A DNA stretch of 33,615 nucleotides from DASPFV01 sp035620975. GTDB lineage: Bacteria; Acidobacteriota; Vicinamibacteria; Vicinamibacterales; 2-12-FULL-66-21. A program made the translations under genes and the position numbers. The notes under the pieces are model-generated. The model was not told where the DNA came from. It did not search any database and saw nothing but the letters and a program-made list of their open reading frames with translations. The stretch covers positions 1-33,615 of the forward strand of contig DASPFV010000141.1 in the NCBI GenBank assembly GCA_035620975.1, read 5' to 3'. This document shows positions 30,762 to 33,615 of the stretch, piece by piece (the stretch's first letter is position 1; each line of letters begins with the position of its first letter).

Positions 30762-32798
30762 TCAGATGAAAAACCCGTAAGTGAGCAACTGATCCTGCAG
30801 CCAGATCAGCCAGGTCAGCGACCACTTGCGTGCCGCCGCCCGGGCCCGCGGCGCCAGCGTCCGCGAGTTGTTCGTGTAGTTCACATCCAGCAGCAGGATG
30901 CGGTCGGGGTCGACCTCGGCACGGCTTGCCCGGACGGGCCGCTCCACCTCGAACCGCTTCCAGGGATCACGGCCGTCCCACGGCCACCGGATCTCCTCGC
31001 CGTTCTCGAGCACGACCACCACGTCGACCGGGAACGTGCCCTCGGCGAGACGACGGACGACGACGGTCGTCCGGTAGCGATCGCGATCACTCCGGTCGGG
31101 GGAAAACGCCCGGCGATCGCCGTCTCCGAAGTACCCGCGATCCTGGACGGGTTCGCTCCGGAGCTCCGTGACCGCGTAGTCGAACGCGTTGGCGCGGCGA
31201 TACACTTCATCGAAGAACCACGCGAGGTCCCGGCCGCTGACCTCGCTGGCCACGGCAAAGAAGTCCTCGGGCCGCGGGTGCCTGAAGGCAAAGCGCGTGT
31301 AGTACGTCGACAGGATGCGCTGCAGCGTGTCCCAGCCCAGCATCCGCTCCAGCGTGTGCAGCCACAGGGCGGTTTTCGCGTAACTGATCGGGCCGCCGCT
31401 GTCGGGCCAGTACCGCCAGGACGGCGTCGCCGGCACATCGCCGCGTGCGCCAGAGCGATAGCTCGCCAGCCGATTGCCCGCCGTGGCGCGGCTCAGCGGG
31501 ATGCTCGTGAACACCCACGGCACGAACCCGCCGAAGTACCGTCGCGACAGGTAGCGCAAGGGGAGGAACTGCTCGAGCGTGCGCGCCGTCGAGAACGTGT
31601 TCAGGCCCTCGTCCATCCACGCGTGCTCGAACTCGTTGGTGGCGACCACGCCATACCAGAATTGATGGCCGGCCTCGTGCACGGTGACCGATTCGGGCTG
31701 GCTCACGCGGCGCGGCGCGAGCCACCGCGTGCCGGCCGTGAAGAGCGTCGGGTACTCCATCCCGCCGGCCCCGCTCTGCCACGCGGGGTCCACGATGGTG
31801 ATGTGGCTGTAGGGATACGGGCCGTACCACTCGCCGTAGTACCTGAGCGCCGCGCGCGTGGCCTCGAAATGCCGGTCCGCCTGCCCGGCGTGCTCCGGCT
31901 GCAGGAGCAGCCGCATCGAGACGTCCGGCAGCGTCGGATGCTCGAAGGCGGCGGTTCGCTCGAGGTAGTCCGGGCTCGTCGTCCAGGCGAAATCGTGCAC
32001 GTCCTCGGCCTGGTAATGGTGGGTGGTCGTGCCGTCCCGTTCATCGCGACGGCCCCGCTCCAGTCCCGTCGCTCCCACGACCCACCCGCGCGGCGCGGTC
32101 AGCCGCACGTCGTAGTTGCCGAAGTCGGCGAAGAACTCGGTCGAGGCGTGGAACTGATGGCAGTTCCACCCCGTGTCCTCGAGCACGCCGATCTTCGGGA
32201 ACCACTGCGCCAGGAAGTAGTAGTTCCCGATCGTGCCCGTCCGCGCGAAGGTCCGCGGGACGACCGAGGACCACGCCACCTGCACGTTGATCGTGTCGCC
32301 CGGCGCCACGGGCCCGTCCAGTGGCACCTCCACCACCGTCCGGTCGTCCACGTTGCCATCGTCGGGCGCGATGAACCGCAGGCGCCCCGAAAGGTCTTCG
32401 GGCGCGCCGCCGGCGAGGATCCGGCGGAAGCTGGTGATGTCGATCCACCCCCAGTCGGCGGCCGGCCGATCGAGGAGCTCCGAGCGCCCGGACAGACGCG
32501 CTTCCCGCATCCACGACGAGCGGGTGTTGCGCCAGGCGTTCCAATACAGGTGGAACTGCAGGGTCGTTGCCGGTATGGAGGCCGTGTTGCGCCAGGTGAG
32601 GAGCAGGTCCCCCGTGAGCGTGCGGCTCGCGGGATCGAGGCGCGCCGTGATCGAGTAATTCGCGTTGCGCGCGGATCTCACCTGGGCCGGGGACTCCGGC
32701 CGAGCCGGGGCTGTCTGTGGGGGACCCGATGATTGACCGGCCAGCGCGGCACCAGCTAGCGCCACGAGCGCGGCAAGTGCCGCCAGGCGTGCGAGCAC
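30762..32798 (-). CDS. M1 family metallopeptidase, secreted
   Basis: The 678-residue zinc aminopeptidase has a signal peptide (1-21, ending GAALAG), an N-terminal beta-domain, and the gluzincin core: GGMEYPTLF (345-353, the GxMEN-like substrate motif with Tyr in place of Asn), HEAGHQFW (H374, E375, H378) and the third zinc ligand E397 in WMDEGLN, spaced as expected. The C-terminal region ends with a predicted membrane-embedded segment-like LLTYGFFI tail. It likely cleaves N-terminal residues from peptides in the periplasm or outside the cell. The start is GTG at 32798. The membrane protein gene follows five nt downstream. Confidence 0.87.
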   Translation of the reverse strand: MLARLAALAALVALAGAALAGQSSGPPQTAPARPESPAQVRSARNANYSITARLDPASRTLTGDLLLTWRNTASIPATTLQFHLYWNAWRNTRSSWMREARLSGRSELLDRPAADWGWIDITSFRRILAGGAPEDLSGRLRFIAPDDGNVDDRTVVEVPLDGPVAPGDTINVQVAWSSVVPRTFARTGTIGNYYFLAQWFPKIGVLEDTGWNCHQFHASTEFFADFGNYDVRLTAPRGWVVGATGLERGRRDERDGTTTHHYQAEDVHDFAWTTSPDYLERTAAFEHPTLPDVSMRLLLQPEHAGQADRHFEATRAALRYYGEWYGPYPYSHITIVDPAWQSGAGGMEYPTLFTAGTRWLAPRRVSQPESVTVHEAGHQFWYGVVATNEFEHAWMDEGLNTFSTARTLEQFLPLRYLSRRYFGGFVPWVFTSIPLSRATAGNRLASYRSGARGDVPATPSWRYWPDSGGPISYAKTALWLHTLERMLGWDTLQRILSTYYTRFAFRHPRPEDFFAVASEVSGRDLAWFFDEVYRRANAFDYAVTELRSEPVQDRGYFGDGDRRAFSPDRSDRDRYRTTVVVRRLAEGTFPVDVVVVLENGEEIRWPWDGRDPWKRFEVERPVRASRAEVDPDRILLLDVNYTNNSRTLAPRARAAARKWSLTWLIWLQDQLLTYGFFI

Positions 32799-32847
32799 GA
32801 GCCAATGCTACACCCACGCCGCAGGCCAGACAATCCGCGCGCCTCGC

Positions 32848-32945
32848 TGTCCGTGCCCGTCCGTGTCCGTCCGTGGCCGATTGTCCGTGTTCGTCCGTGT
32901 TTGTCCGTGGCCGATTGTCCGCAACGGGTTCCGTGGCCGATAATG
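32848..32945. repeat. Tandem TCCGTGGCCGATTGTCCG repeat
   Basis: The 19-base unit gtccgtggccgattgtccg occurs exactly at 32869-32887 and 32903-32921 (period 34), with a partial third unit tccgtggccgata at 32930. Flanking words are ccgtgtccgtccgtgg and ccgtgttcgtccgtg. It fills the divergent spacer between the M1 peptidase and the dehydrogenase genes and overlaps the latter's candidate promoter. Confidence 0.7.
32915..32944 (+). promoter_or_regulatory. Candidate promoter for the DapB-like gene
   Basis: TTGTCC (32915-32920) and GATAAT (32939-32944) are 18 nt apart, a good -35/-10 pair. The -35 hexamer comes from a repeat unit and the -10 begins at the end of the partial third unit. Transcription would start near 32951, about 40 nt before the ATG. 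Confidence 0.45.
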
Positions 32946-32992
32946 CCCCGATTGCGTCGTTCATAGCGGTTTTTCATCCAGGAGCATTGCCG

Positions 32993-33615
32993 ATGCCAGC
33001 AGCAGTGGGACCCATCCGCGTCGTGCACTTCGGCCTCGGGCCGATTGGCGTGGGTGTCGTGCGCCAGGTGGCGGAGCGGAAGGGACTCAAGATCGTCGGC
33101 GCGGTGGACATCGATCCGGCCAAGGCCGGCCGGGACCTCGGCGAGGTCGCCGGCCTCGAACGGCCGCTCCGCGTCCGCGTCTCGAGCGACGCGCGCAAGG
33201 CGATCAAGTCCGCGAAGCCTGACGTCGTCGTGCTGTGCACGAACTCGTCGCTGAAGGGCGTGCTGCCGCAGGTCGAGGCCATCCTGGAGCTCCGGGTGCC
33301 GATCGTGTCGACGACCGAGGAGCTGGCGTACCCGACCCGCGCGAACATGCGTTACGCGCGCGCGATTCACCAGATGGCGACCAAGGCGAAGGTCGCGGTG
33401 CTCGGCACGGGCGTCAACCCCGGGTTCGTGATGGACGCGCTGCCGCTGATGCTGACCGGCGTCTGCGAGCGGGTCGATGCCCTGCGCGTCGACCGCATCC
33501 AGGACGCCCGCGTCCGTCGGCTGCCCTTCCAGCAGAAGATCGGCGCCGGTCTCACCCGCGAGCAGTTCCAGCGGAAGGTCGACGACGGGAGCGTGCGCCA
33601 TGTCGGGCTGACCGA
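32993..33615 (+). CDS. DapB-like NAD(P)-binding dehydrogenase, partial (2,4-diaminopentanoate dehydrogenase-like)
   Basis: The gene runs off the window; 207 complete codons are visible. A Rossmann motif FGLGPIGVGVVRQVAE starts at residue 13, with VDIDPAKAG after beta-2. VVLCTNS marks the next strand and GTGVNPGFVMDALPLM the substrate region. The block RIQDARVRRLPFQQKIGAG resembles the 2,4-diaminopentanoate dehydrogenase/dihydrodipicolinate reductase-like group of ornithine and related amino-acid catabolism. Substrate assignment is tentative because the C-terminus is missing. The ATG has an AGGAG ribosome site (32980-32984) eight nt upstream and a candidate promoter. Confidence 0.75.
   Translation, partial: MPAAVGPIRVVHFGLGPIGVGVVRQVAERKGLKIVGAVDIDPAKAGRDLGEVAGLERPLRVRVSSDARKAIKSAKPDVVVLCTNSSLKGVLPQVEAILELRVPIVSTTEELAYPTRANMRYARAIHQMATKAKVAVLGTGVNPGFVMDALPLMLTGVCERVDALRVDRIQDARVRRLPFQQKIGAGLTREQFQRKVDDGSVRHVGLT

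Noticed and set aside
30744..32732. Long plus-strand frame opposite the M1 peptidase
   Set aside because: No motif or start signal; an antisense shadow of a gene with clear HEAGH and GGMEY motifs.
32848..32945. CRISPR-like short repeats
   Set aside because: Only two exact units of 19 bp with related, not unique, spacers and no cas genes; a simple tandem repeat fits.

Overview
The window is high-GC DNA (roughly two-thirds G+C by eye), densely packed with housekeeping and accessory genes of a free-living bacterium. I see no rRNA, tRNA, CRISPR array, transposase, phage gene or replication origin. A deep-branching soil-type bacterium, most likely an Acidobacteriota member of the Vicinamibacteria kind, fits best. 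This rests on high GC, an animal-type single-chain transketolase, large ATP/ADP-translocase-like proteins with HEAT repeats, and dispersed intergenic hairpin repeats. The assignment is inference, not proof.

Layout. 1-2.7 kb: a MerR-like/TPR fusion, a small Cys-rich protein, and an infA-rhlE pair on the minus strand. 3.0-5.6 kb: an 842-residue AMP-ligase/acyl-carrier/acyltransferase fusion. 5.8-8.2 kb: a protein with a C-terminal diadenylate-cyclase-like domain, then an atypical SDR epimerase. 8.2-10.3 kb (minus): an outer-membrane beta-barrel protein and a CCA-adding/poly(A) polymerase-type nucleotidyltransferase with an HD domain. 10.3-12.6 kb: a short-chain dehydrogenase, an M20 peptidase/deacylase and a small zinc-ribbon protein. 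12.9-16.1 kb (minus): proline dehydrogenase overlapping a PlsB-type acyltransferase, then NAD-type isocitrate dehydrogenase. 16.4-19.1 kb: a free-methionine-sulfoxide-reductase-like GAF protein, a DUF4149 membrane protein and a shortened YyaL/DUF255 protein. 19.1-20.9 kb: transketolase. 21.0-27.6 kb: two giant paralogues placed head to head, each an NTT-like membrane domain fused to HEAT repeats, one also carrying two cyclic-nucleotide-binding-like domains. 27.7-33.0 kb (minus): NAD synthetase, an HD-GYP response regulator, a multi-pass membrane protein and an M1 aminopeptidase. The window ends inside a DapB-like dehydrogenase.

Intergenic spaces hold three kinds of repeat: a 33-bp double hairpin (two exact copies near 16.3 kb, a diverged one near 5.7 kb), tandem TCCGTG-type repeats (28.5 kb, 32.9 kb), and a 161-bp MITE-like element with imperfect terminal inverted repeats between convergent genes at 27.6 kb. 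Several genes without a Shine-Dalgarno sequence have an AT-rich -10-like hexamer 5-9 nt before the start codon, suggesting leaderless transcripts.

The best candidates for undescribed biology are the diadenylate-cyclase-like protein, whose RHR motif reads RTT, and the head-to-head NTT/HEAT/cNMP pair. Both look like nucleotide-linked sensing or transport, but nothing in the sequence ties them to one another, 14 kb apart.
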